From assembly GCF_001633105.1 (NCBI RefSeq), contig NZ_LUKZ01000007.1, forward strand, positions 1 through 32,109: 32,109 nucleotides of DNA, given 5' to 3'. Below, one piece after another: positions 7,970 through 15,431 of the stretch. The translations under genes and the position numbers were made by a program. A model generated the notes under the pieces. The model worked only from the letters and a program-made list of their open reading frames with translations. It ran no database searches and was not told the origin of the DNA. Origin of the DNA: Acidovorax sp. GW101-3H11 (GTDB lineage Bacteria; Pseudomonadota; Gammaproteobacteria; Burkholderiales; Burkholderiaceae_C). Numbering within the stretch: position 1 is the first letter of the stretch; each line of letters starts with the position of its first letter.

Positions 7970-9953
7970 CCGGGCATCGCCCGCCACCTGGCGCAGCCAG
8001 CCGTGGTGGCCCCTGGCGGCCTGCCTGCTCGCGCTGCTGCTGGTGGGCGCCGCCACGTTCACGCGCACCTGGCATGCGCTGGAGTTCAAGACCTTTGACG
8101 TGCTCACCGCGCTGGCGGCGCCGCAGCGCAGCGCGCTGCCGGTGGTGATTCTGGCGATCGACGAGCCCACCTTCCAGGAGCTACAGCAGCCCTGGCCCTT
8201 CCCGCGCAGCGTGCACGCGGCGCTGCTGCAGCGCCTGCATGCCGACGGTGCCGCTGCCGTGGGGTTTGACGTGGTGTTTGCCGAGCCCTCCACCGAGGCC
8301 GAGGACGCGGCCCTGGACCGCGCCATTGCCGAGGCGGGCCCGGTGGTGCTGGCGGCCACGCGCGAGAAGATCGACAGCAGCAACGCCGCGCTCTGGCTCG
8401 ATGTGCTGCCGCTGCAGCGCTTTCTGGATGCGGGCGCCGACGCGGGCGATGCCGGGGTGGAGCCGGACGACGACTTTGTGGTGCGCCGCGCCCCGGTGGC
8501 GCGCGAGAGTTTTGCGCTGCGGCTGGCCCAGCGCGCGGCCGAGGCGCGCGGCCAGCAGCGGCCCGCGCTGCGCCATTTCGACTGGATCGGCTACCGGGGC
8601 GCGCGCGGCACGTTCGACACACGCTCGTACTACCAGGCGCTGGAGCCGGGCCTGCTGCCTGCGGGCTTTTTCAAGAACAAGATCGTGCTCGTGGGGCGCT
8701 CAGCGCGCACGGCCACCGAGCTGACGCGGTCGCAGGCCGATCTGTTCAATTCGCCGTTTGGCACGGCGGGCGGCGAGCGCCTGTTCCCGGGCGTCGAACT
8801 GCAGGCCACGCTGGTGGACAACTACCTCACGGGCGGGGGCCTGCGCAGCGTGCACGAGGGCTGGACGCTGGCCCTGGTGCTGCTGGTGTTGCCCGTGCTG
8901 CTGTGGGGCAACCGCAGGCTGCCCCTGGCCGGTGCGGCGGCGCTGGCGGCTGCGCTGGTGGTGGCCATCGCGCTGGGTTCGTGGTGGCTGTTTGCGCGCT
9001 TTCAGCTGTGGTGGCCGCCACTGCTGCCTGCAACGGCCACAGCGGCGATCTACGGCGGGGCTGCGCTGGCGGGTTATGCAGCGGTGCGCCAGCGCGCGCG
9101 GCAGACGCGCGCGATGTTTGCGCAGTATGTGCCGCCCGCTGTGGTGGAGCGCCTCATTGCGCACCCCGAACTGATGCGCCTGGGCGGCGAGTCGCGCGAG
9201 GTCACGCTCATGTTCACCGACCTGGCGAGCTTCACCACGCTGTCCGAGCAGCTCAGCGCAGACCAGACGGTGGAGGTGCTCACCGCTTACTTCAACGCGA
9301 TGACGCCCATCGTGCACGCCACCGGCGGCACGCTGGACAAGTTCATCGGCGATGCGGTGATGGCCTTCTGGGGCGCGCCGCTGGACGACGCGCAGCATGC
9401 CGAACACGCCGTGGCTGCCGCCATTGCCATGCAGCAGGCCATGCAAGCGCTGGTGGCGGGCCTGGCCGCGCGCGGGCTGCCGCCCATCCACATGCGCATC
9501 GGCCTGCACACGGGGCGCGTGGTGGTGGGCAATGTGGGCTCGGACCAGCGCTTTTCGTACACCGCGATTGGCGACGCGGTGAACCTGGCCGCGCGGCTGG
9601 AGGGCGCGAACAAGGCCTTTGGCACCGGCATCCTGCTGTCGGCCGCCACCGCCGCGCAGCTGCCGCCCACGGTGGCGCTGCGCGCGCTGGACGATGTAAT
9701 CGTCAAGGGCAAGACCGAGCCCGTGCGCGTGTTCACGCCCTGCGACGACGCCACGGTGCGCGAGGCCGGCAGCGCCGCGCTGGCGGCCTTCCATGCGCGC
9801 GACTGGCCCGGCGCCGAGGCGCAGCTGGCGCGGGTGCTGGAGCGGCTGCCCGGCGACCTGGCCGCCACCCGCCTGCGGGAGCGCGTGGCCGAGGCCCGGA
9901 TGCTGCCCGCCGATGCGCCCTGGTTCCCTGCCGTGGCGCTCGACAAGTTGTAG
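7941..9953 (+). CDS. CHASE2-domain membrane adenylate cyclase (class III)
   Basis: This 670-residue inner-membrane enzyme has an N-terminal membrane segment (about 24-40) and a periplasmic CHASE2 sensor domain (about 45-310; LPVVILAIDEPTFQELQQPWPFPRSVHA is the typical opening). Three closely spaced membrane helices follow (about 310-390), then a cytoplasmic class III cyclase domain (about 415-590). The metal-binding Asp residues are Asp427 (MFTDLASF) and Asp471 (FIGDAVMAFW). Lys467 in LDKFIGD fits the adenine-selecting position, so cAMP is the likely product rather than cGMP. YTAIGDAVNLAARLEG is the second catalytic motif. The ATG at 7941 lies inside the 3' end of the FecR-TPR-barrel gene; no other start would keep the first membrane segment. 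Coupled translation suggests that the two proteins act together across the envelope. Confidence 0.92.
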   Translation: MSWTPATASDRASPATWRSQPWWPLAACLLALLLVGAATFTRTWHALEFKTFDVLTALAAPQRSALPVVILAIDEPTFQELQQPWPFPRSVHAALLQRLHADGAAAVGFDVVFAEPSTEAEDAALDRAIAEAGPVVLAATREKIDSSNAALWLDVLPLQRFLDAGADAGDAGVEPDDDFVVRRAPVARESFALRLAQRAAEARGQQRPALRHFDWIGYRGARGTFDTRSYYQALEPGLLPAGFFKNKIVLVGRSARTATELTRSQADLFNSPFGTAGGERLFPGVELQATLVDNYLTGGGLRSVHEGWTLALVLLVLPVLLWGNRRLPLAGAAALAAALVVAIALGSWWLFARFQLWWPPLLPATATAAIYGGAALAGYAAVRQRARQTRAMFAQYVPPAVVERLIAHPELMRLGGESREVTLMFTDLASFTTLSEQLSADQTVEVLTAYFNAMTPIVHATGGTLDKFIGDAVMAFWGAPLDDAQHAEHAVAAAIAMQQAMQALVAGLAARGLPPIHMRIGLHTGRVVVGNVGSDQRFSYTAIGDAVNLAARLEGANKAFGTGILLSAATAAQLPPTVALRALDDVIVKGKTEPVRVFTPCDDATVREAGSAALAAFHARDWPGAEAQLARVLERLPGDLAATRLRERVAEARMLPADAPWFPAVALDKL

Positions 9954-9974
9954 GGCGGACGAATCCAACATCCT

Positions 9975-10001
9975 TTGACATGTGTTTACCGGGGGTATGG
10001 A
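9975..10001 (+). promoter_or_regulatory. Possible promoter of the HPF-like gene
   Basis: TTGACA at 9975-9980 is followed after 15 bases by TATGGA at 9996-10001. The -35 box is perfect but the spacer is two bases short and the -10 is only fair. The next start codon is 52 bases on. The position, in the short gap after the cyclase stop, is sensible. Confidence 0.3.
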
Positions 10002-10052
10002 CGCCGGTGCCATGATGGGGCCTTCGCAACTTCATCAGGAAGGACCCTCGCC

Positions 10053-10403
10053 ATGCAAGTACAAGTCAACACCGACGACCACATCCACGGCGGCGAATCA
10101 CTGGCCCGCTGGATCACGGACGAATGCAAGAGCCGGCTGTCGCGTTTTCAGGACCATGTGACGCGGCTGGAGGTGTTTCTGAGCGATCTGGATGCGGGCA
10201 AATCGGGCGCCAATGACAAGCGTTGCCGCATCGAGGCACGCGTCACCGGCCGCCAGCCCGTCACCGTGACCGACGAGGCCGACAAGATGGCCAACGCCTT
10301 CATCGGCGCGGCCGACAAACTGGCCCGCGCGCTGGACGCCGACCTGGGCCGCGTGAAGGACCGCAACGGCCGCGAGACCATCCGGGCGGCTGTGGAGGAG
10401 TGA
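10053..10403 (+). CDS. HPF/RaiA-family ribosome-associated protein
   Basis: This 116-residue protein belongs to the ribosome hibernation-promoting factor/RaiA family, which binds the 30S subunit when growth stops. MQVQVNTDDHIHGGESLARWITDECKSRL starts the beta-alpha fold, RLEVFLSDLD and KRCRIEARVTG form the central strands, and the C-terminal helix carries DKMANAFIGAADKLARALD. It is near the length of short HPF/YfiA proteins and lacks the long C-terminal dimerisation domain. The ATG at 10053 follows AGGAAGGA, a strong ribosome-binding site. Very short family members of this kind are often extra copies, so a second hpf gene elsewhere is likely. It ends before a strong terminator. Confidence 0.8.
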   Translation: MQVQVNTDDHIHGGESLARWITDECKSRLSRFQDHVTRLEVFLSDLDAGKSGANDKRCRIEARVTGRQPVTVTDEADKMANAFIGAADKLARALDADLGRVKDRNGRETIRAAVEE

Positions 10404-10470
10404 AATTTGATTAAAAAGTGGCTTCTGCGCGCGATGGATAAGCGCTGATAACTATTGATTTAATAGCATT
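10404..10470 (-). repeat. Dispersed intergenic repeat, family B, copy 2 (degenerate)
   Basis: AAAAGTGGCTTCTGCGCGC, then GATGGATAAGCGCTGATAACTATT, match the reverse-complement layout of the copy at 214-269: a GGCCAAAAA-type end, GCGC arms around GATGGA, and ATAGCTG replaced by ATAACTATT. It fills the space between the HPF-like stop and the terminator hairpin. Confidence 0.45.
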
Positions 10471-10479
10471 GAAAGAAAA

Positions 10480-10511
10480 GGTGCTGCAACCCACGGTTGC
10501 AGCGCCTTTTT
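10480..10511. terminator. Bidirectional intrinsic terminator between the HPF-like gene and vanB
   Basis: A 12-base stem (10480-10491 with 10495-10506, a single G-T wobble) closes a CAC triloop and is followed by TTTTT at 10507-10511. On the opposite strand the A-rich GAAAGAAAAG at 10471-10480 supplies a U-rich tail for the minus-strand vanAB transcript. It therefore serves both converging genes. Confidence 0.9.
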
Positions 10512-10522
10512 GCTTGGGCCAC

Positions 10523-11488
10523 TCACAGATCCAGTACCAGCAGCTTGCTGCGCGCGCGCGAGCAGCAGGGCATGAACTGCTCGTTGGCGGCTTTTTCCTC
10601 GTCCGTCAGGTACATGTCGCGGTGGTCCACCTCGCCCTCCAGCACGCGCGTGAGGCAGGTGCCACACACGCCTTGCTCGCAGGATGTGAGGATGTCGATG
10701 CCCTCCTTGCGCAGCGCCTCCACCACCGACACATCGGCCGCAATCGGGTAGACCTTGCCGGTGCTGGCAATGCGCACTTCAAAGCCCTGGTCGCCCGAGG
10801 TGTCCTGCGCCGGGGCGCCAAAGTATTCGAGGTGGATGTTGTCCTGCGCCCAGCCCATGGCCTTGGCCGTGCCCACCACATGGTCGATGAAGCCCGCCGG
10901 GCCACACACATACAGGCGCTTGTCCGCCCCGGGTGCGGCCAGCACGGCGGCCAGGTCCAGCTTCTGCTCGGGCGCGCCGGCGTCGAAGTGGAAGTGCACA
11001 TGGGGGCCCATCGCCGATGCCGCAATCTCGCTGGCAAACGCGGTGCGCTCCACCGAGCGGGTGCAGTAGTGCAGCGCAAAGTCGGCGCCTGTGCGGGCCA
11101 GCCGGTCGGCCATGCACAACAGGGGCGTCACGCCGATGCCCCCCGCCAGCAGCAGGGTGCGCTGCGCGGGGTGCAGCGCAAAGTGGTTGCGCGGTGTGCT
11201 GATGGTGATCACGTCGCCCTCGTGCACGCTGTCGTGCATGGCGACCGAGCCACCGCGCGATGCCGCGTCGCGCAGCACGGCGATGCGGTAGCGGTGCGAC
11301 TCGTGCGAGGCATTGCACAGCGAATACTGCCGGGTCAGCCCGCCCGGCAGGTGCACGTCGATGTGCGACCCCGCGCTGAACGGGGGCAGCGCGGCGCCGT
11401 CCACGCGCGCCAGCTCAAAGCTGGCAATGCCTTCGGCTTCGGCCCGCTTCGTGACGACGCGGACCTGCAGGGTTTCCTGCGCGGTCAT
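10523..11488 (-). CDS. vanB: Vanillate O-demethylase reductase subunit (PDR/VanB-type oxidoreductase)
   Basis: This 321-residue protein passes electrons from NAD(P)H through FMN and a [2Fe-2S] centre to the VanA oxygenase. The N-terminal FMN domain carries RQYSLCNAS, the nucleotide domain carries LLLAGGIGVTPLL and YVCGPAGFI, and the C-terminal plant-type ferredoxin domain has Cys270, Cys275, Cys278 and Cys308 (SCEQGVCGTC...PCC). Reductase domain first and ferredoxin last is the class IA layout shared with phthalate dioxygenase reductase. Its ATG at 11488 overlaps the vanA stop by four bases, so translation is coupled. vanB rather than a phthalate reductase is chosen because the partner is a clear VanA. 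Confidence 0.9.
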   Translation of the reverse strand: MTAQETLQVRVVTKRAEAEGIASFELARVDGAALPPFSAGSHIDVHLPGGLTRQYSLCNASHESHRYRIAVLRDAASRGGSVAMHDSVHEGDVITISTPRNHFALHPAQRTLLLAGGIGVTPLLCMADRLARTGADFALHYCTRSVERTAFASEIAASAMGPHVHFHFDAGAPEQKLDLAAVLAAPGADKRLYVCGPAGFIDHVVGTAKAMGWAQDNIHLEYFGAPAQDTSGDQGFEVRIASTGKVYPIAADVSVVEALRKEGIDILTSCEQGVCGTCLTRVLEGEVDHRDMYLTDEEKAANEQFMPCCSRARSKLLVLDL

Positions 11489-12537
11489 GCGGTCACCGTC
11501 TGGGGCGCGGGGGCCTGCTCGGCCGCCAGGATGCGGTCCAGGATCTTGCGCGATTGCACGCCGCCCGCATCGATGTTGAGCATGAGCAGCTTGCGGTCGG
11601 GGTAACGCAGCAGGTTTTGCTGCTGCAGTTCCAGCATCTGCTGGTCTTCGGCAAAAATCTTGCCTTGGCCATCGCGGATCTGGGTGGTGAGCGACGGGTC
11701 CTGTGGCTTGAAGTTGCGTGCCATGCCCCAGAAGTAGTGGATGGATGTTTCCGTCTCGGGCGTGATGAAGTCCACCACGATGCTCGACGCCTTCTTGTCG
11801 GCCGGAGCGTTGTAGCCGCCGTGGCCTGCCAGCGCCACACCCACCTCGATCAGCACATGGCTGGGCGGCGTGAAGTGGCAGATCTGCCAGCGGTCCACCG
11901 GCTGGTCGTCGGGCAGGCCGTTCATGCGCAGCGCCATCTGCCAGAAGGGCGGCGGCTGGATACCTTCCATGAAGCGGCTGGTGATGACCTCGTCGCCCTC
12001 CACGCGCGTCTTGCAGGGCACCTCGTCGATTTCCTTCTGGCCGATGCTGGTGGAGTGCACGTAGGTCTCGTGCGTCAGGTCCATCAGGTTGTCGATCATC
12101 AGCCGGTAGTCGCAGGCAATGTGGTACAGCCCGCCGCCGTAGGCCCACTCGGGGTTGTTGGCCCAGGGCAGGTGGTGGATGGTGGCCGGGTCGGCCTTGT
12201 CGGCGTCGCCGGGCCACACCCAGATGAAGCCATAGCGCTCCACCACCGGAAAGCTGCGCGCCTTGGGAAAACCCTGCACGCGCTGGCCGGGCATGGAGAC
12301 CGATTTGCCCGTGCACTCCACCCGCAGGCCGTGGTAGCCGCATTGCAGATGCCCCTCGCACACCGTGCCCAGCGACAGCGGCGCGCCCCGGTGGGGGCAG
12401 AAGTCGTCCAGCGCGGCGACCTGGTCGGGTGCGGGGCGGTAGAACACGATCTTCTCGCCGCAGATGGTGCGGCCCAGGGGCTTTTCGGCGATCTCGTCGG
12501 GGGTGCAGGCGACGTACCAGGCGTTCTTGGGATACAT
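11485..12537 (-). CDS. vanA: Vanillate O-demethylase oxygenase subunit (Rieske)
   Basis: This 350-residue Rieske non-haem iron oxygenase removes the methyl group of vanillate as formaldehyde and yields protocatechuate, the substrate of the 4,5-cleavage operon at 19975-27050. The N-terminus MYPKNAWYVACTPDEIAEKP and CPHRGAPLSLG are hallmarks of VanA. Rieske ligands are Cys47, His49, Cys66 and His69. The mononuclear iron site is NLMDLTHETYVH with His156 and His161. The ATG at 12537 gives the conserved start; the frame runs on to 12738 but crosses the operator region. A VanR-like GntR gene diverges 267 bases away. Demethylation of related methoxybenzoates is possible. Confidence 0.92.
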   Translation of the reverse strand: MYPKNAWYVACTPDEIAEKPLGRTICGEKIVFYRPAPDQVAALDDFCPHRGAPLSLGTVCEGHLQCGYHGLRVECTGKSVSMPGQRVQGFPKARSFPVVERYGFIWVWPGDADKADPATIHHLPWANNPEWAYGGGLYHIACDYRLMIDNLMDLTHETYVHSTSIGQKEIDEVPCKTRVEGDEVITSRFMEGIQPPPFWQMALRMNGLPDDQPVDRWQICHFTPPSHVLIEVGVALAGHGGYNAPADKKASSIVVDFITPETETSIHYFWGMARNFKPQDPSLTTQIRDGQGKIFAEDQQMLELQQQNLLRYPDRKLLMLNIDAGGVQSRKILDRILAAEQAPAPQTVTA

Positions 12538-12631
12538 GGGGCTTGTCTCTTTGTGTGGCGGGGCCGCCGCTGCAGCGCGTGTGCCGCAGCGCGGGTGGGG
12601 CTGGCTGGGCGGATTGTGCAAAAAAGTGGCA

Positions 12632-12647
12632 TCAATGTATACATTGA
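12632..12647. promoter_or_regulatory. Palindromic operator candidate upstream of vanA
   Basis: TCAATGTATACATTGA is a perfect 16-bp palindrome, 94 bases upstream of the vanA start. Its core TGTATACA fits the TnGTnnnACnA type of half-sites bound by FadR/FCD-class GntR repressors, and the adjacent gene encodes such a protein. A second core copy lies near gntR at 12744-12751. The function is inference from position, symmetry and regulator class. Confidence 0.65.
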
Positions 12648-12743
12648 ATGGTGATAAACCAGTTATTGCAACCTGCGATATCCCGTAAATTATTGTTTTA
12701 AATGGATTTTTATAGAAATTCGTGGAGGCGCAGGCCATGGTTG

Positions 12744-12751
12744 TGTATACA
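12744..12751. promoter_or_regulatory. Second TGTATACA operator core, upstream of the gntR gene
   Basis: TGTATACA recurs 53 bases before the GntR start codon, with GTGTATACATTAA around it. The flanks are less symmetric than at 12632. Two sites flanking an AT-rich promoter region suit joint control of vanAB and autoregulation of the repressor. Confidence 0.5.
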
Positions 12752-12804
12752 TTAACAGGCGGCTTTTCTCCGGAGAAGCGCCCCCCTCTTTATCTTGTTT
12801 GCCT

Positions 12805-13593
12805 ATGAACCCCAGTGAATCCCCGGTGGCGGAGCCCACCCCTGGCGACGGCGCCGAAGCGGGAGCCTCCCAGTCCGTGAAAGCCCAGTTGCGCCTGCGC
12901 GAGATGATCCTGGCGGGCGAGCTGCCCGGCGGCGCGCGCATTGCCGAGCTGGCCATCGTCGAGAAGCTGGGGGTGTCGCGCACGCCCATCCGCGCGGCGC
13001 TGATGCGGCTGGAGCAGGAGGGGCTGCTGCAGCGCCTGCCCGGCGGCGGCTACGCCGTGCGCACCTTTTCTGAAACCGATGTGGCCGATGCGATTGCGCT
13101 GCGTGGCACGCTGGAGGGGCTGGCGGCGCGCCTGGCGGCCGAGCGCGGGGTGCCGCCCGCTGTGCTGGCCGACGCCCATGCCTGCCTGGACGCCATCGAC
13201 GCCACGCTGGCACCCCCGGCCCTGGACGACCAGGGCTTTGCGCGCTATGTCGAGCTGAACGCGCAGTTCCATGTGCTGCTGGGCCGCATGCTGGGCGGCA
13301 GCGTGGTGGCGCGCGAGCTGGAGCGGGTCAAGGGCCTGCCCTTTGCCTCGCCCTCGGCCTTTGTGCTGGTGCAGACCCATTCGCCGCAGGCGCGCGACAT
13401 GCTGGTGGTGGCGCAGGACCAGCACCGTCAGCTGCTCGATGCCATCGAACACCACGAAGGCGCACGCGCCGAGGCCATCCTGCGCGAACACTCGCGCCTG
13501 GCCCAGCGCAACCTGCGCTCGGCACTGTCGGCCCAGGCGGCCGGGCAGGGGCATGCCGGTTTGCCAGCGCTCACGCTCATCCGCCGCCGATGA
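12805..13593 (+). CDS. vanR: GntR-family (FCD/FadR subclass) transcriptional regulator, VanR-like
   Basis: This 262-residue protein has a winged helix-turn-helix (about residues 25-95; LREMILAGELPGGARIAELAIVEKLGVSRTPIRAALMRLEQEGLL is the classic GntR pattern) followed by an all-helical FCD ligand domain. Such proteins repress catabolic genes until an acidic ligand binds. It diverges from vanAB and is followed by a TRAP transporter operon in its own direction, so it may control both. The palindromes at 12632 and 12744 are its likely sites. The start is ATG 12805; the ribosome-binding site is weak. The symbol is by analogy with VanR and not proven. Confidence 0.85.
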   Translation: MNPSESPVAEPTPGDGAEAGASQSVKAQLRLREMILAGELPGGARIAELAIVEKLGVSRTPIRAALMRLEQEGLLQRLPGGGYAVRTFSETDVADAIALRGTLEGLAARLAAERGVPPAVLADAHACLDAIDATLAPPALDDQGFARYVELNAQFHVLLGRMLGGSVVARELERVKGLPFASPSAFVLVQTHSPQARDMLVVAQDQHRQLLDAIEHHEGARAEAILREHSRLAQRNLRSALSAQAAGQGHAGLPALTLIRRR

Positions 13594-13798
13594 GCCCGTC
13601 TTGCGGCCCGTCTGCGGGTTTCACCGGTTTCATAACGGTCTGGCATAGCTGAAAGTCCGCCATAGAACTGGCACGTGGCTGCGCCCGCATGCACAGTGGG
13701 GGTGAGATGCACCCCACGCACCATGCCGCAGGCCCTCCGGGCCCGGGGTGTGGTGCCCCACAAAAGATGTGCAGACCCACCGAGATCGGAGACAAAAA

Positions 13799-14836
13799 AT
13801 GAACTTCCTCAAGCGACGCGCCGCGTTGACGGCCCTCGGGGCTGCCGCCCTGGCCACGGTGGCGGGTAGCGCCATGGCGCAGACCGTGACCTTGCGGCTG
13901 CACCAGATGCTGCCGCCCCAGGCCACCATCCCGGCCAAGGCCCTGGTGCCCTGGGCGCAGAAGATCGAGGCCGAATCGGGCGGCAAGATCAAGGTGCAGC
14001 TGTTCCATGCCATGCAGCTGGGCGGCGCGCCACCGCAGCTGTTCGACCAGGCGCGCGACGGCGTGGTGGACTTCACCTGGACCGTGCTGGGCTACACCCC
14101 GGGCCGCTTCCCCAAGACGGAAGTGTTCGAGCTGCCCTTCATGAGCGGCAACGCCGAGGCTTCTTCGCGCGCCATCCAGGAATACGTTGAGAAGTTCGCG
14201 GCCGACGAGTTCAAGGACGTCAAGCTGATCGCGGTGCACACCCACGGCCCCGGCCTGTTCCACACCAAGACCCCCGTCACCGGCCTGGAAAGCCTGCGCG
14301 GCATGAAGGTGCGCGGCGGCTCGCGCATCATCAGCAACATGCTCACCAAGCTGGGCGCCACGCCCGTGGGCATGCCCGTGCCTGCGGTGACCGATGCGCT
14401 CAGCAAGGGCACCATCGATGGCACCACCATCCCGTGGGAGGTGACGCCGTCGCTCAAGGTGACCGAGCTGGTGCGCAACCACACCACCTTTGCGGGCAAG
14501 GAAGGCCTGTACACGCAGACCTTTGCGTTCTCGATGAACAAGGCCAGCTACGACAAGCTGCCCCCCGACCTCAAGGCCGTGATCGACAAGAACTCCGGCA
14601 TCGAGACCGCTGCCATGTTCGGCCGCGCCATGGACGAAGGCGACAAGGTGGGCCGCCAGATTGCCGAGCGTGCCAAGAACAACATCGTGGCCCTGGACGT
14701 GGCCGAGACCCAGCGCTGGCGCCGCACCGCCGCCAGTGTGGAGACCGACTGGATCAACGAGGTCAAGGGCAAGGGCATCGATGGTGCCAAGCTCGCGGCC
14801 GAAGCCCGGGCCCTGATCGAGAAACACAGCAAATAA
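13799..14836 (+). CDS. dctP: TRAP transporter substrate-binding protein (DctP family)
   Basis: This 345-residue periplasmic protein captures an organic acid for the DctQM permease encoded next. The signal peptide MNFLKRRAALTALGAAALATVAGSAMA ends near residue 27. TVTLRLHQMLPPQATIPAK, then WAQKIEAESGGKIKVQLF and LRGMKVRGGS, are DctP marks; the Arg in the last motif normally binds the carboxylate. It starts 205 bases after gntR, with ATG 13799 preceded by CGGAGAC. An aromatic acid such as vanillate or protocatechuate is a reasonable cargo from context, but the sequence does not show it. Confidence 0.92.
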   Translation: MNFLKRRAALTALGAAALATVAGSAMAQTVTLRLHQMLPPQATIPAKALVPWAQKIEAESGGKIKVQLFHAMQLGGAPPQLFDQARDGVVDFTWTVLGYTPGRFPKTEVFELPFMSGNAEASSRAIQEYVEKFAADEFKDVKLIAVHTHGPGLFHTKTPVTGLESLRGMKVRGGSRIISNMLTKLGATPVGMPVPAVTDALSKGTIDGTTIPWEVTPSLKVTELVRNHTTFAGKEGLYTQTFAFSMNKASYDKLPPDLKAVIDKNSGIETAAMFGRAMDEGDKVGRQIAERAKNNIVALDVAETQRWRRTAASVETDWINEVKGKGIDGAKLAAEARALIEKHSK

Positions 14837-14863
14837 GCGTGGTGTTGCTTTTGGGTGCACCCG

Positions 14864-14890
14864 GGCGTGCCTGGGGCGCCTGTGCACGCC
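14864..14890 (+). other. Stem-loop between dctP and dctQ
   Basis: GGCGTGC (14864-14870) pairs with GCACGCC (14884-14890) around a 13-base loop. No T-tract follows, so it is not a full terminator. It could stabilise the upstream dctP message or limit read-through, matching the higher need for binding protein than for permease. Confidence 0.4.
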
Positions 14891-14948
14891 GATCCGCCCT
14901 GGCAGGCGCCGGGACGGATCGGTTTGATTTTTCTGACAGGACCCTGCC

Positions 14949-15431
14949 TTGAAGTTCCTATCGTTTCTCGCCCAGGCCTGCGCGGTGCTGGCCGGGATCA
15001 TTCTCACGGGGGTGACGCTGATCACCTGCGCCAGTCTCATCGGCCGCAACACCACGGGCTGGACCCTGCTGGGCGACTATGAACTGACGGCGGTGGCCGC
15101 TGGTGCGGCCATTGCGCTGTTCATGCCCTGGTGCCAGTTGCGCCGCCAGAACATCATCGTGGACTTTTTCACCGCCCGGGCCTCTTCGGCCGTCAACGCG
15201 CGGCTGGACCGCTTTGGCGCGCTGCTGCTGGCCGCCATGTTCATCGTGCTGGCCTGGCGCACGGCCGCAGGCGGGCTCAGCGCCCGCAGCTCCATGACCA
15301 CGACCATGATGCTGGGCTTTCCCGAGTGGATCACCTACGCCGCCATGGTGCCGCCCCTGCTGCTGACGGGGGTGATTGCCCTGGTGCAGGTCTTCGGCCC
15401 GGCGCAGAAAGAAGAAGAGGGCGTCGCATGA
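14949..15431 (+). CDS. dctQ: TRAP transporter small membrane subunit (DctQ)
   Basis: This 160-residue inner-membrane protein has four predicted helices (about 8-30, 45-65, 90-108 and 130-150), the fixed plan of DctQ subunits. It begins with a TTG codon at 14949, preceded by GACAGGA; no ATG would retain the first helix. GDYELTAVAAGAAIALFMPWCQL and NIIVDFF are typical of the family. Its stop overlaps the dctM start by four bases. Confidence 0.9.
   Translation: MKFLSFLAQACAVLAGIILTGVTLITCASLIGRNTTGWTLLGDYELTAVAAGAAIALFMPWCQLRRQNIIVDFFTARASSAVNARLDRFGALLLAAMFIVLAWRTAAGGLSARSSMTTTMMLGFPEWITYAAMVPPLLLTGVIALVQVFGPAQKEEEGVA

Noticed and set aside
5990..8383. Minus-strand 797-codon frame opposite the FecR-TPR-barrel gene
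   Set aside because: Same reason: third-position GC effect opposite a coherent outer-membrane protein.
10523..12361. Single 612-codon frame suggesting a VanB-VanA fusion
   Set aside because: The upstream part is an out-of-frame reading of vanA; vanB begins at 11488 with a four-base overlap.
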